Assembly (NCBI GenBank): GCA_039989855.1
Contig: JBDXGZ010000008.1
Location: 1 to 64,000 of the forward strand
Direction of reading: 5' to 3'
DNA: 64,000 nt
Origin: CALFVT01 sp039989855
GTDB taxonomy: Bacteria > Pseudomonadota > Alphaproteobacteria > Caulobacterales > Maricaulaceae
The position numbers and the translations under genes were made by a program. The notes below the pieces were generated by a model. It made no database searches, was not told where the DNA came from, and was given only the letters and a program-made list of their open reading frames with translations. Numbering within the stretch: the stretch's first letter is position 1; each line of letters starts with the position of its first letter. Of the stretch, positions 1 through 9,031 are shown one piece after another.

Positions 1-2950
1 TATTATTAATGTAACCAAGTTCTTTTTCTTTCATTTCTTTTGCTGCAAGTTTGATATTATCTTGTTTGAGCGTCTTGGCTTCACGTTGCATTCGCATGAA
101 GTGCAGATCTACAGTATTATAAATTATTTTTGCGCTAGGACAGTATTTCAAGACGATATCTAATCCACGATCAGCGCATTCAGGACGTGCAATAACTACA
201 TAGTCAAACATGTCACCACGCTCTTCTAAAAAGCTCGTAAGGTTACTGTAAAATGGGTGATAGATACATTCTACACCTATTTTTTGAAGATCTATAGTCG
301 CTTGATCCCAATACGCGAAATTAGAAAAAGGAGCAAAATGTACACGGTATCCTTGTTCAATCAATATGCGCATTGAGTAAACGGCATCAACTGACCCGGA
401 ATCTTTATTGGGCTCTGGCGTTACCGCATCAATGTAAAGAATGTGACCACGTGAATTTCGATCACTTGCTAGCAAGGGTGTTTCAGCATTTGGTAAATGA
501 TGACGAAGGGTGGACTCCCATGTGTCCTTGAATGTTTTTTGGTTTACTAACTGATATTGTTTCGCACCTTCGTTCAGATCATTCCCTGAACTTAAACCTT
601 CGATATGAATGACTTCAGAAAATGGCTGATAGATGACGCGATGCCCCATAGACCGTAAGCGGAAACATAAATCTGTATCCTCATAATAAGCCTTTTCTAG
701 GTCTTCGTTAAAGCCTCCCACTTCACGCCATAGGTCGGCTTTAATCATCAAAGATGCGCCTGATACGTAATCGACATCGCGTGTAAAATTATACAGAGGA
801 TGACTTGAATTTTGGCCTTTTCCCCAATTCCAACCGCTTGCGTCTTCCCATATTATGCCACCTGCTTCTTGTAATTCACCAGATGGGTAGATAAGTTTTG
901 ATCCAACGATTCCAACGTTGCTATAGTCAAAAAAGGTTTGATATAAATTTTGTAACCAACCCGGTTTTACGATGGTATCATTATTTAAAAATACGATATA
1001 TTCACCTCGTGCATGGCGTGCGTTTTGGTTGCAATTTTGAAGGAAGTGCAAATTCTCTTTATTGCGAAAATATCGAAGGCCAACTATGTCTTTTAAGATA
1101 GAATGATAAGGGTCAGGTGAGCAATCATCTGCGAGTATGACTTCATACTCCACGCTTACATTTTGTTTATAGATTGATTGCAAGCATGCAATAGTTTGAC
1201 TGATTTCATTATAAACAGGAAGGATTATTGAGATAATAGGGTTTTCTGTTTTTTGAAAAGTGAAATTTATTTCGCTAGAAACCTTAATTTCTTGAGTATG
1301 AGGAAGCAGAGAAAGTTGAGACGGTGGCTGCAAAAATAGTGCTATACTTGTCATCTTTTGAGCAATTTTTAATTTAATCGGCTCTGGGAGAGGCAGTCCT
1401 CGTCTAAGCGTTCGCAATACAGAGAAAGCGGCTCTCTTTAAGCCCGCCTTAAAAGGAGCATTTTCGTAATATTTAAGTTTTATCTCCAAATCACTTATGC
1501 GAGTGTTGAGTTGGCTTTCGATCATTTCACTGCGGGCACCATCAAATTTAATCGTGGTCTCCTGCATTTCTTTAATGCGTAAGAGTTCGGCAAATTTAAC
1601 CTCAATGTTTTGACGGTTTTCTTTTTCAGAGAAAAGCATGTTGTTTGACTGCTCAAGTTTAGCTGCCATACTGTTTTTTTGAGTTTGCAATTCTACTAAA
1701 GCTTTGGCTTTTCCTTCAATATCAAGTTGCAACTTGTTGATTTGTGTCGCTTGAGAATTAATATTTTTTTCCACGACTTTTAATCGTCTTTTCATTGCTC
1801 TTTCTGACTTCTGCATTTTTTTTTCTATAGCTATTTTGACTTTTTCGCTGTCTTTCTTGAAGGTTAAGAATTGATTTTGGGCGAGGTCTAACTCAATGTC
1901 ACGCTCTTTTATGGCTTTCTGCAATTCACCCGATGATTTGCGCAAATTTGTTGTTTCTTCCAAGAGTTCTGCGTTTTGAATTTTATATTCGGAATCTAAA
2001 CTCTGTTTGGCTTCCAGCTCACCTAGCTGTTTTTTGAGTAAATCATGTGCTTCTGATTTTACTATAAACTTATCGAGCTCTCGTTGTGTTAGAGGTACAA
2101 GTTGTTCTTTTTTATCCAGTAGACTTGGTTTTAATTGAAGTTCTGATATTGATTTAAGCGTGTCAGTGTCTATCAGTTCACTTATCAGTTTTTTTAGTCT
2201 TGATGAATCAACTTGAAGTCTTCCCCTTGTGAGGTTCATGTAAGTTTGATGTATATGAGAATCTTCAATTTTTTTATTAGGGTCACCTAATATAAGCCTA
2301 TCTATCTGAGAGACTATGTTGCCATTTGAGGGTAAGTATTTGCCATCTAAAATCTCTTTTAAAATCTCAAAAATGCTCTCGCCCGTTTTTGTTATTAAGG
2401 TTTCATAAATTAAAGTGTCAGAAACAACACCGTGAGAGTTATCATACATTGCTTGAATATATGAGAGAACCAAGCTGTCTGCTGAGTCTGCTGAAAGGCG
2501 ATTGCGAACTTGGATGGATTGGCTAGTAGCCTGAGGAGATCTTAAAATAGTAATAAGTTTGAGGGGCCGGTTTAAATTTTTACAAATATCTTTCCAAATT
2601 GGAAGCATGATACATAAACGAGGGTCTTTTACTAACCAGGGCTGATTTTGATTGAAGTCGGTCTCTAATATGTCCTGAATTTGTAGTTTGGCATTTTGCG
2701 CAGCGCTTGATTTTGCCCAGTCGTCGGGTAGGCCGCTCATGGTTGTCCAGTCTTTATCAAATTGTTTTGATAAGTCGTCATGAACGGTAACGATCTTTTG
2801 GTTCTCCCAAAACCCTCTGGGGTTATCATAGGATGGCAGCATGAGTGTTTTGCCCAAATCAAACCCAAGCACGCTTATTATTTGTGTTAAAAAAGAGGTC
2901 CCAGATCGGTGGGCCCCTACGACTAAAACTATAGGTAGCTGATTCGACAT
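1..2950 (-). CDS. Multidomain sulfotransferase / coiled-coil / GT2 / GT4 glycosyltransferase (3' end outside window)
   Basis: An open frame starts at ATG 2950 and runs uninterrupted off the window start, giving 983 visible residues. Residues about 8-20 carry a sulfotransferase 5'-PAPS loop (GAHRSGTSFL), followed by a sulfotransferase-like domain to about residue 280. A Lys/Glu/Gln-rich stretch at about 300-490 is predicted coiled coil. A GT-A family 2 domain follows at about 565-800, with ISIILPVYNE, LADDCSPD, FLNNDTIVKPGW and YEDTDLCFRLR. From about 835 a second glycosyltransferase begins with ILYIDAVTPEPNKDSGS and VDLHFMRMQREA, which resembles the GT4-type domain of large bacterial multidomain glycosyltransferases. 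The likely role is building and sulfating a surface polysaccharide in the cytoplasm; the substrate is unknown. It lies 9 bp downstream of another sulfotransferase gene on the same strand. Confidence 0.85.
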   Translation of the reverse strand, partial: MSNQLPIVLVVGAHRSGTSFLTQIISVLGFDLGKTLMLPSYDNPRGFWENQKIVTVHDDLSKQFDKDWTTMSGLPDDWAKSSAAQNAKLQIQDILETDFNQNQPWLVKDPRLCIMLPIWKDICKNLNRPLKLITILRSPQATSQSIQVRNRLSADSADSLVLSYIQAMYDNSHGVVSDTLIYETLITKTGESIFEILKEILDGKYLPSNGNIVSQIDRLILGDPNKKIEDSHIHQTYMNLTRGRLQVDSSRLKKLISELIDTDTLKSISELQLKPSLLDKKEQLVPLTQRELDKFIVKSEAHDLLKKQLGELEAKQSLDSEYKIQNAELLEETTNLRKSSGELQKAIKERDIELDLAQNQFLTFKKDSEKVKIAIEKKMQKSERAMKRRLKVVEKNINSQATQINKLQLDIEGKAKALVELQTQKNSMAAKLEQSNNMLFSEKENRQNIEVKFAELLRIKEMQETTIKFDGARSEMIESQLNTRISDLEIKLKYYENAPFKAGLKRAAFSVLRTLRRGLPLPEPIKLKIAQKMTSIALFLQPPSQLSLLPHTQEIKVSSEINFTFQKTENPIISIILPVYNEISQTIACLQSIYKQNVSVEYEVILADDCSPDPYHSILKDIVGLRYFRNKENLHFLQNCNQNARHARGEYIVFLNNDTIVKPGWLQNLYQTFFDYSNVGIVGSKLIYPSGELQEAGGIIWEDASGWNWGKGQNSSHPLYNFTRDVDYVSGASLMIKADLWREVGGFNEDLEKAYYEDTDLCFRLRSMGHRVIYQPFSEVIHIEGLSSGNDLNEGAKQYQLVNQKTFKDTWESTLRHHLPNAETPLLASDRNSRGHILYIDAVTPEPNKDSGSVDAVYSMRILIEQGYRVHFAPFSNFAYWDQATIDLQKIGVECIYHPFYSNLTSFLEERGDMFDYVVIARPECADRGLDIVLKYCPSAKIIYNTVDLHFMRMQREAKTLKQDNIKLAAKEMKEKELGYINN

Positions 2951-2959
2951 TCAACTATC

Positions 2960-3724
2960 TTAAATGGTTTGATTGTAATTAGCTATTTTGTTTTTTACAA
3001 AATGATAAAGCTCAAAATCCATTTCATTAACTTCTGTCAACTTGTCGAATACAGTTTCCCCTATTCTGTTTTTGAATTTCTCAACATTTTGCGAAAGCTT
3101 TAGTGAAGGGTCAGAGGTTGTGTTTTTATGGACAGCTTCACCCGCAAAGTTAGGAAAATACTTTTGAATATGCTGCTCCATGTGTATCATAGAGGCGTTA
3201 AACTCCTCTACAAGGCCAATAAAGGGAAGCGCATCTAATGCCTGCTTTGCGCGAGGCAGGAACAGTTGAGTCTGCTTAGCAGGAGTGAAAGTATGAAAGT
3301 CTTTCAGACGAAATGCGTGGAATTCTGAGACTTGCCAAGGTGTAGGCGTCGAAAGGCGCCAATTCATATAATGTTCAAAGTCACCTTCTTTTGCTTTGAT
3401 AGCTCCAGGCGTCTGTACATTTTGTGTACATTCGAAATCATAGGCGGATCTAATCCGATCAATTGGATGACGAAAGAAAAATATAGGAATGATTTCGGCC
3501 GTGTCCATAACGGGCATGCCAACAATTGCTGTATGGGAACTAATTGCATCATATTGAGGGTTAGACTCAATAAATTCCACAAGAGCTTCTTGTGTCAGTT
3601 TTCTTGCATTGGGACCTTCAATTTCGATCCATCTTTCGCCAAAGTTTTTTTCTAAAACTGTATCAACGGATGTTCCAGCATTTTTAAACAAATGAAAGTG
3701 TACAATAACGGGTCGTTTTGCCAT
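2960..3724 (-). CDS. Sulfotransferase family protein
   Basis: A 254-residue protein with the two PAPS-binding elements of cytoplasmic-type sulfotransferases: a 5'-phosphosulfate loop near residues 10-25 (HLFKNAGTSVDTVL) and a 3'-phosphate site near 83-97 (FFRHPIDRIRSAYDF). The family moves a sulfuryl group from PAPS to a hydroxyl of a glycan or small molecule. There is no signal peptide. It sits directly upstream of the giant sulfotransferase-glycosyltransferase gene and downstream of the dTDP-rhamnose genes, so a sulfated polysaccharide is the natural inference. The acceptor cannot be read from the sequence. The ribosome binding site is weak (AAAGAT), but no better start is visible. Confidence 0.8.
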   Translation of the reverse strand: MAKRPVIVHFHLFKNAGTSVDTVLEKNFGERWIEIEGPNARKLTQEALVEFIESNPQYDAISSHTAIVGMPVMDTAEIIPIFFFRHPIDRIRSAYDFECTQNVQTPGAIKAKEGDFEHYMNWRLSTPTPWQVSEFHAFRLKDFHTFTPAKQTQLFLPRAKQALDALPFIGLVEEFNASMIHMEQHIQKYFPNFAGEAVHKNTTSDPSLKLSQNVEKFKNRIGETVFDKLTEVNEMDFELYHFVKNKIANYNQTI

Positions 3725-3784
3725 TGAATATCTTTATTTTTGAGTTGAAGATATTTGGGTAATGTAGCGTTTAATTGTCACACA

Positions 3785-4693
3785 TTATCCCAGATTTTGG
3801 TTTTGCGCCCATTCTAAAATAGCATCTTTTAGCCCAATTTTCCAATTGGGCAAGTTATAATGAAATGTAGCCTCAAAAGCTCCAGTGTCCATGACAGAAT
3901 AGCTTGGCCGTGATGCCGGTGTTGGATATTGGGAAGATGGAATTCCCGTCACTGATGGTACTTGTGGAATATGATTTGATGCGGCTTGAAAAATGGCTTG
4001 CGCAAAATCAGCCCAAGAGATTGGATCGCCTGTGTTTGAGACATGATAGGTTCCGCCGCTATAACTATCATCGGTTATAAGTTTGTGAAGTGATGTCAGG
4101 CATGCATCAGCTAAGTGACCCGCGTAAGTAGGGCGTCCAATTTGGTCATTGACTATATTTAAAGAATCGCGAGTTTCAGCTAATTTGAGCATGGTTAGCA
4201 TGAAGTTTTTACCTGTGCCGTCATAAACCCAGCTTGTTCTATGAATTGCGGCTCGAACACCTGATTTCACAATCGCGTTTTCACCGTCAAGTTTGGTTTT
4301 GCCGTAAACATTAATGGGGCCGGTATTGTCTTCTGGTGTCCAAGGTGTATCATTTTCGCCATTGAAGACATAATCCGTCGATACATGAACGAGAGGTATA
4401 TTTCGTGCGGCACACTCATCCGCAAAGACACCAGGAGCAACCGCATTAATAGCGTGTGCTATATCTGGGTTATCTTCTGCATTATCAACAGCCGTGTAAG
4501 CAGCAGCGATGATAAGACCCTCAATTGTTTCAGGGAGTGTTTTTGCAAAGGCAGAAATTTCGTGTTTTGGAGCCGTTAAATCCTGATCTTCAATATCATA
4601 AGATGCAATAATATTGAGATTGAAACGATTTGCACGCACAGCTATTGCTTTTGACAGCTGCCCATGTTTTCCTATAACGGCAATATTTTTCAT
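3785..4693 (-). CDS. rfbD: dTDP-4-dehydrorhamnose reductase
   Basis: A 302-residue short-chain dehydrogenase/reductase of the RmlD family. It has an N-terminal nucleotide-binding loop (GKHGQLSKA), the VHVSTDYVFNG segment near residue 105 and the catalytic YGKTKLDGE (YxxxK) near 131-139. It reduces dTDP-4-keto-L-rhamnose to dTDP-L-rhamnose, the last step of rhamnose donor synthesis. Its start codon abuts the rfbB stop with no gap, so the two are translationally linked in an rfbC-rfbB-rfbD operon. Length is normal for the family. The rhamnose probably feeds the glycosyltransferases encoded downstream. Confidence 0.95.
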   Translation of the reverse strand: MKNIAVIGKHGQLSKAIAVRANRFNLNIIASYDIEDQDLTAPKHEISAFAKTLPETIEGLIIAAAYTAVDNAEDNPDIAHAINAVAPGVFADECAARNIPLVHVSTDYVFNGENDTPWTPEDNTGPINVYGKTKLDGENAIVKSGVRAAIHRTSWVYDGTGKNFMLTMLKLAETRDSLNIVNDQIGRPTYAGHLADACLTSLHKLITDDSYSGGTYHVSNTGDPISWADFAQAIFQAASNHIPQVPSVTGIPSSQYPTPASRPSYSVMDTGAFEATFHYNLPNWKIGLKDAILEWAQNQNLG

Positions 4694-5746
4694 CTAGTTT
4701 GTCGTTCCTAAACGTTCACCAAAAATCTTCTTCTTCATGAGGGGGGTCCACCATTCTCGATTATCAATGTACCACTCAATCGTTTTTTCAAACCCTTGAT
4801 TCCACTCTATGGACGGTGTCCAGTTTAGCTCATTCTTAATTTTATTCGCATTGATGGCGTAGCGGTAATCATGACCAGGTCGGTCGGTCACATATGTGAT
4901 TAAACTTTCACACTTAGTTTTATGAATATCTCGTTTATCAATGAGGGTGCAAATGGTTTTTACAAGTTCCAAATTGGTACGCTCATTATTGCCGCCAATG
5001 TTATAGGTTTCTCCAAGTTTCCCTCTTGCTAAGACAGCGAGGAGGGCATCGGCATGATCGTCGACATATAACCAGTCACGAATATTTTCACCTGTACCGT
5101 ATACAGGAATATCTTGTTCGTGGAGTGCTTTAAGAATGACAACAGGTATTAATTTCTCAGGAAATTGATAGGGGCCATAATTGTTTGAGCAATTTGTAAT
5201 AACAACGGGCAAGCCAAATGTTCGGTGCCAGGCCCGTACTAGGTGATCAGAGGCCGCTTTGGAGGCTGAATAAGGCGAGCTTGGGTCGTAAGGTGTTGTT
5301 TCTTCAAACGCGGGGTCGCCTGGGTGAAGGTCGCCGTAAACCTCATCCGTTGATACGTGGTGGAAACGGAAACTATCCTTTTTCTCGCCTTCAAGCTCAT
5401 CCCATAAGCTACGGGCCGCTTGGAGCATGTTAAATGTACCTATCACATTTGTTTGGACGAATTCGTCCGGCCCATCAATTGATCTATCAACATGGCTCTC
5501 GGCGGCTAAATGCATAACCATATCGGGTTTATGGGTTTTAAACACTGACATAACTGCATCTAAGTCGTTAATGTCGACCTGTTCGAATGCGTAATTCGGA
5601 TTGTTTGATACAGCGGCTATATTATTCAGATTAGCTGCGTATGTCAGCTTATCTAAATTCACAACCTGATATCCGCGTGCTATAGCAATTCGTACGACTG
5701 CCGAGCCAATAAAGCCCGCACCGCCCGTTATAAGTAACTTCATCAT
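4694..5746 (-). CDS. rfbB: dTDP-glucose 4,6-dehydratase
   Basis: A 350-residue extended SDR enzyme with the NAD loop GGAGFIGSAVVR at the N terminus, the STDEVYGD segment near residue 133, the catalytic YSASKAASDHLVRA near 160 and the NCSNNYGPYQFPEKLIP block that marks RmlB. It converts dTDP-glucose to dTDP-4-keto-6-deoxyglucose, the second step of dTDP-rhamnose synthesis. An alternative start one residue downstream (MKLLITGG) fits the family equally well. It lies 17 bp downstream of rfbC and is contiguous with rfbD. The glucose-1-phosphate thymidylyltransferase (rfbA) that should supply the substrate is not in the window. Confidence 0.96.
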   Translation of the reverse strand: MMKLLITGGAGFIGSAVVRIAIARGYQVVNLDKLTYAANLNNIAAVSNNPNYAFEQVDINDLDAVMSVFKTHKPDMVMHLAAESHVDRSIDGPDEFVQTNVIGTFNMLQAARSLWDELEGEKKDSFRFHHVSTDEVYGDLHPGDPAFEETTPYDPSSPYSASKAASDHLVRAWHRTFGLPVVITNCSNNYGPYQFPEKLIPVVILKALHEQDIPVYGTGENIRDWLYVDDHADALLAVLARGKLGETYNIGGNNERTNLELVKTICTLIDKRDIHKTKCESLITYVTDRPGHDYRYAINANKIKNELNWTPSIEWNQGFEKTIEWYIDNREWWTPLMKKKIFGERLGTTN

Positions 5747-5763
5747 TAAGCCTAAATGGTATG

Positions 5764-6318
5764 TTAAAAGGGATTAACCCAAGCGTCTAGCTTGGGAGCA
5801 TTTTTATCTTTATCGGAGAGTATAGCTTTTTCTTCATCAATGCCCCAATCGATGTTAAGTGTTGGATCATTCCAAAGTACATTTCCATCACATTCTTTAG
5901 AATAATAATTCGTGACCTTGTAAGCAACTTCAGAATTATTTTCAAGGGTGCAAAACCCATGTAAAAATCCTGGCGGAACCCAGATTTGATGACCGTTATC
6001 AGCTGACAAGACGGCTCTTACTTGTTTCCCATATGTTGGTGAACTAGGTCTGACATCCACAGCAACGTCGACGACCTTACCGCGGGTGCATCTCACAAGC
6101 TTGCCCTGTTCAAAGGGAGGCGCTTGATAGTGCAATCCTCTCACGGTTCCCGCTTGGTTAGAGTAAGAGAAATTATCTTGAACGAAATTTAAGTTCGTGT
6201 CTGTTTCTGCGTTAAAAACTTCAGCTTTAAAGGTTTCGCAAAAAAAACCTCTATCATCCTGATATCTCGTTGGTGTAATTATAAACACACCTTCTATGTC
6301 AGTTTTATTGAATTTCAT
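5764..6318 (-). CDS. rfbC: dTDP-4-dehydrorhamnose 3,5-epimerase
   Basis: A 184-residue cupin-fold RmlC epimerase that turns dTDP-4-keto-6-deoxyglucose into dTDP-4-keto-L-rhamnose. Typical blocks are DDRGFFCETF, QDNFSYSNQAGTVRGLHYQ (with the catalytic His) and WVPPGFLHGFCTLE. The frame can be extended to a TTG at 6330, but a strong GGAGGG ribosome binding site at 6323-6328 is placed for the ATG at 6316-6318, so I choose that start. It is the first gene of rfbC-rfbB-rfbD. A candidate promoter lies about 25-50 bp upstream. Confidence 0.95.
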   Translation of the reverse strand: MKFNKTDIEGVFIITPTRYQDDRGFFCETFKAEVFNAETDTNLNFVQDNFSYSNQAGTVRGLHYQAPPFEQGKLVRCTRGKVVDVAVDVRPSSPTYGKQVRAVLSADNGHQIWVPPGFLHGFCTLENNSEVAYKVTNYYSKECDGNVLWNDPTLNIDWGIDEEKAILSDKDKNAPKLDAWVNPF

Positions 6319-6341
6319 GCTGCCCTCCAAAATTCAACACA

Positions 6342-6369
6342 TCGATAATTTGTATGTGCTCTAAGTCAA
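6342..6369 (-). promoter_or_regulatory. Candidate sigma-70-type promoter of the rfb operon
   Basis: On the minus strand TTGACT (6364-6369) is separated by 16 bp from TATCGA (6342-6347), a fair match to -35/-10 elements, 24 bp before the rfbC start. The -10 match is modest, so this is a candidate only. Confidence 0.35.
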
Positions 6370-6681
6370 GTAGATAAAGCTGTAAATCGCTGCAATTTAG
6401 GGGTAATTTAAAATCCAACGCTTATCGAATACAGCTTAAAGGTGTAAATCTATAAATATTCGCAATATATATGAAAAATGCGGTTTTCCTAGCTTTGCGG
6501 TGAGGCCTGGAATGGGTGCAATGAAGGAATTCGTGCAGCTTAACGCATTTACAAGGTCAACTGTTGACACTAAAATTAATGTTCTAATTTTTTTTATTGA
6601 TGTATAGTGACGCTTACAAATGAAAACATCTCAAATATTTGAATTTTTAACGACTTTCTAATTAATTAACAACCCGCACAA
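6370..6681. other. AT-rich intergenic region with a GTCAAC/GTTGAC palindrome
   Basis: About 310 bp of AT-rich DNA lies between the minus-strand rfb operon and the plus-strand orphan ORF. The structures I can see are a 13-bp palindrome, GTCAAC-T-GTTGAC, at 6556-6568 and a T-run near 6587-6595. TATAGT near 6603 could be a -10 element for the ORF at 6682, but no convincing -35 partner is present. No RNA gene or coding frame is recognised. Confidence 0.4.
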
Positions 6682-7134
6682 ATGTTGGAATTTTGCGAAA
6701 ATATTGAAGTGTTTTCATCCGAAACTTTAGGTTTTGGTAGCGTTGGGAGTGGTGCAAATGCTCCTGAAACTTTCCAGACGGCTGTTAATGAATATTCAAA
6801 GTCACGAGAAAGTAAAACTTTACAACTTGAATCTTTTCTAGAAACAGGTTCTGGATTTTTTGCGTTTATGTGGCTACGGACAAGTCACCATCCTGATATG
6901 GATGATAAGCAAAATTTTTATGAGCCTCTGATTGAAATATCTGATATGGTTATTAATTATGGTAATCTTTTATGTGCTGGCAATACACCCGCAACATGTG
7001 AAACTAAAACGCCGAATAACACGCCTATGATGTATGATCGTCATCATAAGTCTTTTGAATTTTCGCAATATGCGGGGCAAAAATTCGCAAAGCAAAACCC
7101 AAATTTTTTCCAAGATTTGGTTACTAAAGAGTGA
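6682..7134 (+). CDS. Orphan hypothetical protein, 150 residues
   Basis: I do not recognise this protein. The 150-codon open frame is long for AT-rich DNA, which argues it is or was coding, but the ATG lacks a visible Shine-Dalgarno sequence and the frame is closed by a stop 13 bp upstream. It has no signal peptide or membrane segment. The middle is aromatic and His-rich (FFAFMWLRTSHHPD, YDRHHKSFEFSQYAG) and it ends with KQNPNFFQDLVTKE. It is the only plus-strand gene in the polysaccharide region, flanked by minus-strand genes. It could be an accessory gene or the remnant of a longer one. Confidence 0.45.
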   Translation: MLEFCENIEVFSSETLGFGSVGSGANAPETFQTAVNEYSKSRESKTLQLESFLETGSGFFAFMWLRTSHHPDMDDKQNFYEPLIEISDMVINYGNLLCAGNTPATCETKTPNNTPMMYDRHHKSFEFSQYAGQKFAKQNPNFFQDLVTKE

Positions 7135-7205
7135 GAGAAAGTGTTTCTCAAGGCGTTAAGCCTTCCGATGTGGAATAGCTTTAAATCAATAATGCAGTAG
7201 TGCAA

Positions 7206-8987
7206 TTAAGTTAAATCTAATGACCGCTTCAAACGAGTAGCTAAATGACTAGGCGTGTAAAAAATAGAAGTCACTTTTGAATTTGCTTTAAAATCACCCA
7301 ATTTAGCAAGGCGTTTCCATAAGTCCCAATCTTCTAACATATCAAGACCTTTATTAAAGCCATCCACCTCCATGAAGGCTGATTTTTTAATAAGTACGGA
7401 TTGAATGGCGAATGAATTTCGTATTTTTAAACTATCAGGCTCAAAGACGGCCTCCATACCAACTTGTATACCCATATATTGGTCACGTCCCAGCAGCCTG
7501 TTATCTGTCATGGCTTCCCAGGAAATTGCATATGTACAAACGGCCTTTGGGTTAGCTTTAAATGCTGACATCAGGCCTTCTAGGTGATCAGAAAACAGCA
7601 GATCATCATAGTCTAAGAATAATAAATAGTCACCTGTGGCAGCCTCAGCACCTGCATTTGCAGCCTCTGACCGCGTGCTAAAATTGTTTTGTATGATTTT
7701 CTGATTTGAAATTAAATAGGGAACGCATTTATCAAAAACAACAATATGCTCAATATTTGAATATGTTTGGTTGACGACCGTCAGTAAAGATTCCCCTAAT
7801 ATATCTGTCTTTTTATGCACCCTTGTGATGACAGATATTTTTGGGACGTTAATGACATCAGCATCCAAGCTGACATTGGCATTTGGCCTGTTACGGTCAA
7901 AGCCAAAACCGTTAAAAGGGAAGTATGCATCCATGCGTTTTACGGGGGTGAAATTGGACCGCATCTTCCTGTAAAGCGGCCATGCTTTTTTCATCGAATG
8001 CCTAATATCTGGATCACGAGAAAATTGAGTTCGAAAAAACAATAAATACCCTATAATTTTATCATGCAAGGTTCCGTAACGTCGCCGCAAACATAAGTTA
8101 GCGGCCATGATACGAAAGGATTGTTCTGACCGTTTTCCATAACGCTCTAAGCTGTTGTGTGTTACGCGAGCCCAAGGTAAATACCGCAATCTAAACCCTG
8201 CTAACCTCAATTTATAACTTAAGTCGACATCTTCCCCGTACATGAATAAATTTTTATCATAGCCGCCTACTTTTGTATGAGCGGATGTCTTAAGCAACAC
8301 ACACGCATGGCTATTCCATGAAGTTTCTAAAGTGACGGGGTCATAATATTTTGGATGTTCAAAAGGTAATTGAGCAAATTCCCATGCACAGATATCGGCC
8401 TCATCATATAAAGCAAATTTTACTGCATTTAGCAGACTATCCGGTTTTAAAACAGCGTCGGGATTAATGACTAAAATAAATTCACTTTTAGCATTTGAAA
8501 TGGCTAGGTTTTGACCTTTTCCGAAACCTAAATTAGATTCGCTTTTATGAAACTTTGTAGAGTGGGAAAAATTGTGTTTTTTAACTAACCTTTCAATTGT
8601 GTCAGATGTGTTGTCACTTGAAGCATTATCTGTAATGCTAAGTGATAATTTTGTCTTCGGATAAGATGATTGAGATAGACCTTCAAACCACGCCTCAAGC
8701 CAGTTTTGAGAATTATGAGTGACCAGACAAATTGTTACCATGGGTAAATCATCTGAAGTCATTTGTTTTGCGGTTTGATCCGCGAGGCGATTTTGAATTG
8801 CTTCCCCTCTACGTGCTGCCATTGATGCGCGTTGTAAACGACATTGTTTGGAGCGAAATATACTTAGGGGCTCGACACCTAATGTGTTGGATATCGTTTT
8901 TCTGTTTCTCCAATATGTAACTGTAAGGTGGGGATACCTTGACGTCATTGCGACCCTTAGGGCTATGAGAAACGAATATAATTTCAT
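7206..8987 (-). CDS. Glycosyltransferase with two family-2 domains
   Basis: A 593-residue protein with two GT2-type catalytic domains. The first (about residues 80-310) has VTICLVTHNSQNW, ITDNASSDNTSDT, INPDAVLKPDS and a FMYGEDVDLSYKLRLAG acceptor loop. The second (about 380-590) has ISVITRVHKKTD, YLLFLDYDDLLFSDH and MLEDWDLWKRLAKLG. The N-terminal 75 residues are basic and not assigned. No membrane segment is obvious, so it is probably a soluble or peripheral enzyme adding sugars to a polysaccharide. It ends the polysaccharide region and is followed 36 bp later by the convergently unrelated phoB gene on the same strand. Confidence 0.85.
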   Translation of the reverse strand: MKLYSFLIALRVAMTSRYPHLTVTYWRNRKTISNTLGVEPLSIFRSKQCRLQRASMAARRGEAIQNRLADQTAKQMTSDDLPMVTICLVTHNSQNWLEAWFEGLSQSSYPKTKLSLSITDNASSDNTSDTIERLVKKHNFSHSTKFHKSESNLGFGKGQNLAISNAKSEFILVINPDAVLKPDSLLNAVKFALYDEADICAWEFAQLPFEHPKYYDPVTLETSWNSHACVLLKTSAHTKVGGYDKNLFMYGEDVDLSYKLRLAGFRLRYLPWARVTHNSLERYGKRSEQSFRIMAANLCLRRRYGTLHDKIIGYLLFFRTQFSRDPDIRHSMKKAWPLYRKMRSNFTPVKRMDAYFPFNGFGFDRNRPNANVSLDADVINVPKISVITRVHKKTDILGESLLTVVNQTYSNIEHIVVFDKCVPYLISNQKIIQNNFSTRSEAANAGAEAATGDYLLFLDYDDLLFSDHLEGLMSAFKANPKAVCTYAISWEAMTDNRLLGRDQYMGIQVGMEAVFEPDSLKIRNSFAIQSVLIKKSAFMEVDGFNKGLDMLEDWDLWKRLAKLGDFKANSKVTSIFYTPSHLATRLKRSLDLT

Positions 8988-9003
8988 ATCGTGCGATGCC
9001 TTA

Positions 9004-9031
9004 ACAAATAGTCAGTTTGCCGACTATTTGT
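9004..9031 (-). terminator. Perfect 10-bp hairpin at the 3' end of phoB
   Basis: ACAAATAGTC (9004-9013) and GACTATTTGT (9022-9031) form a perfect inverted repeat with an 8-nt loop that includes the phoB stop codon. It is followed on the minus strand by TTAAGG instead of a long U-tract, so it may be a weak terminator or an mRNA-stabilising hairpin. Confidence 0.4.
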
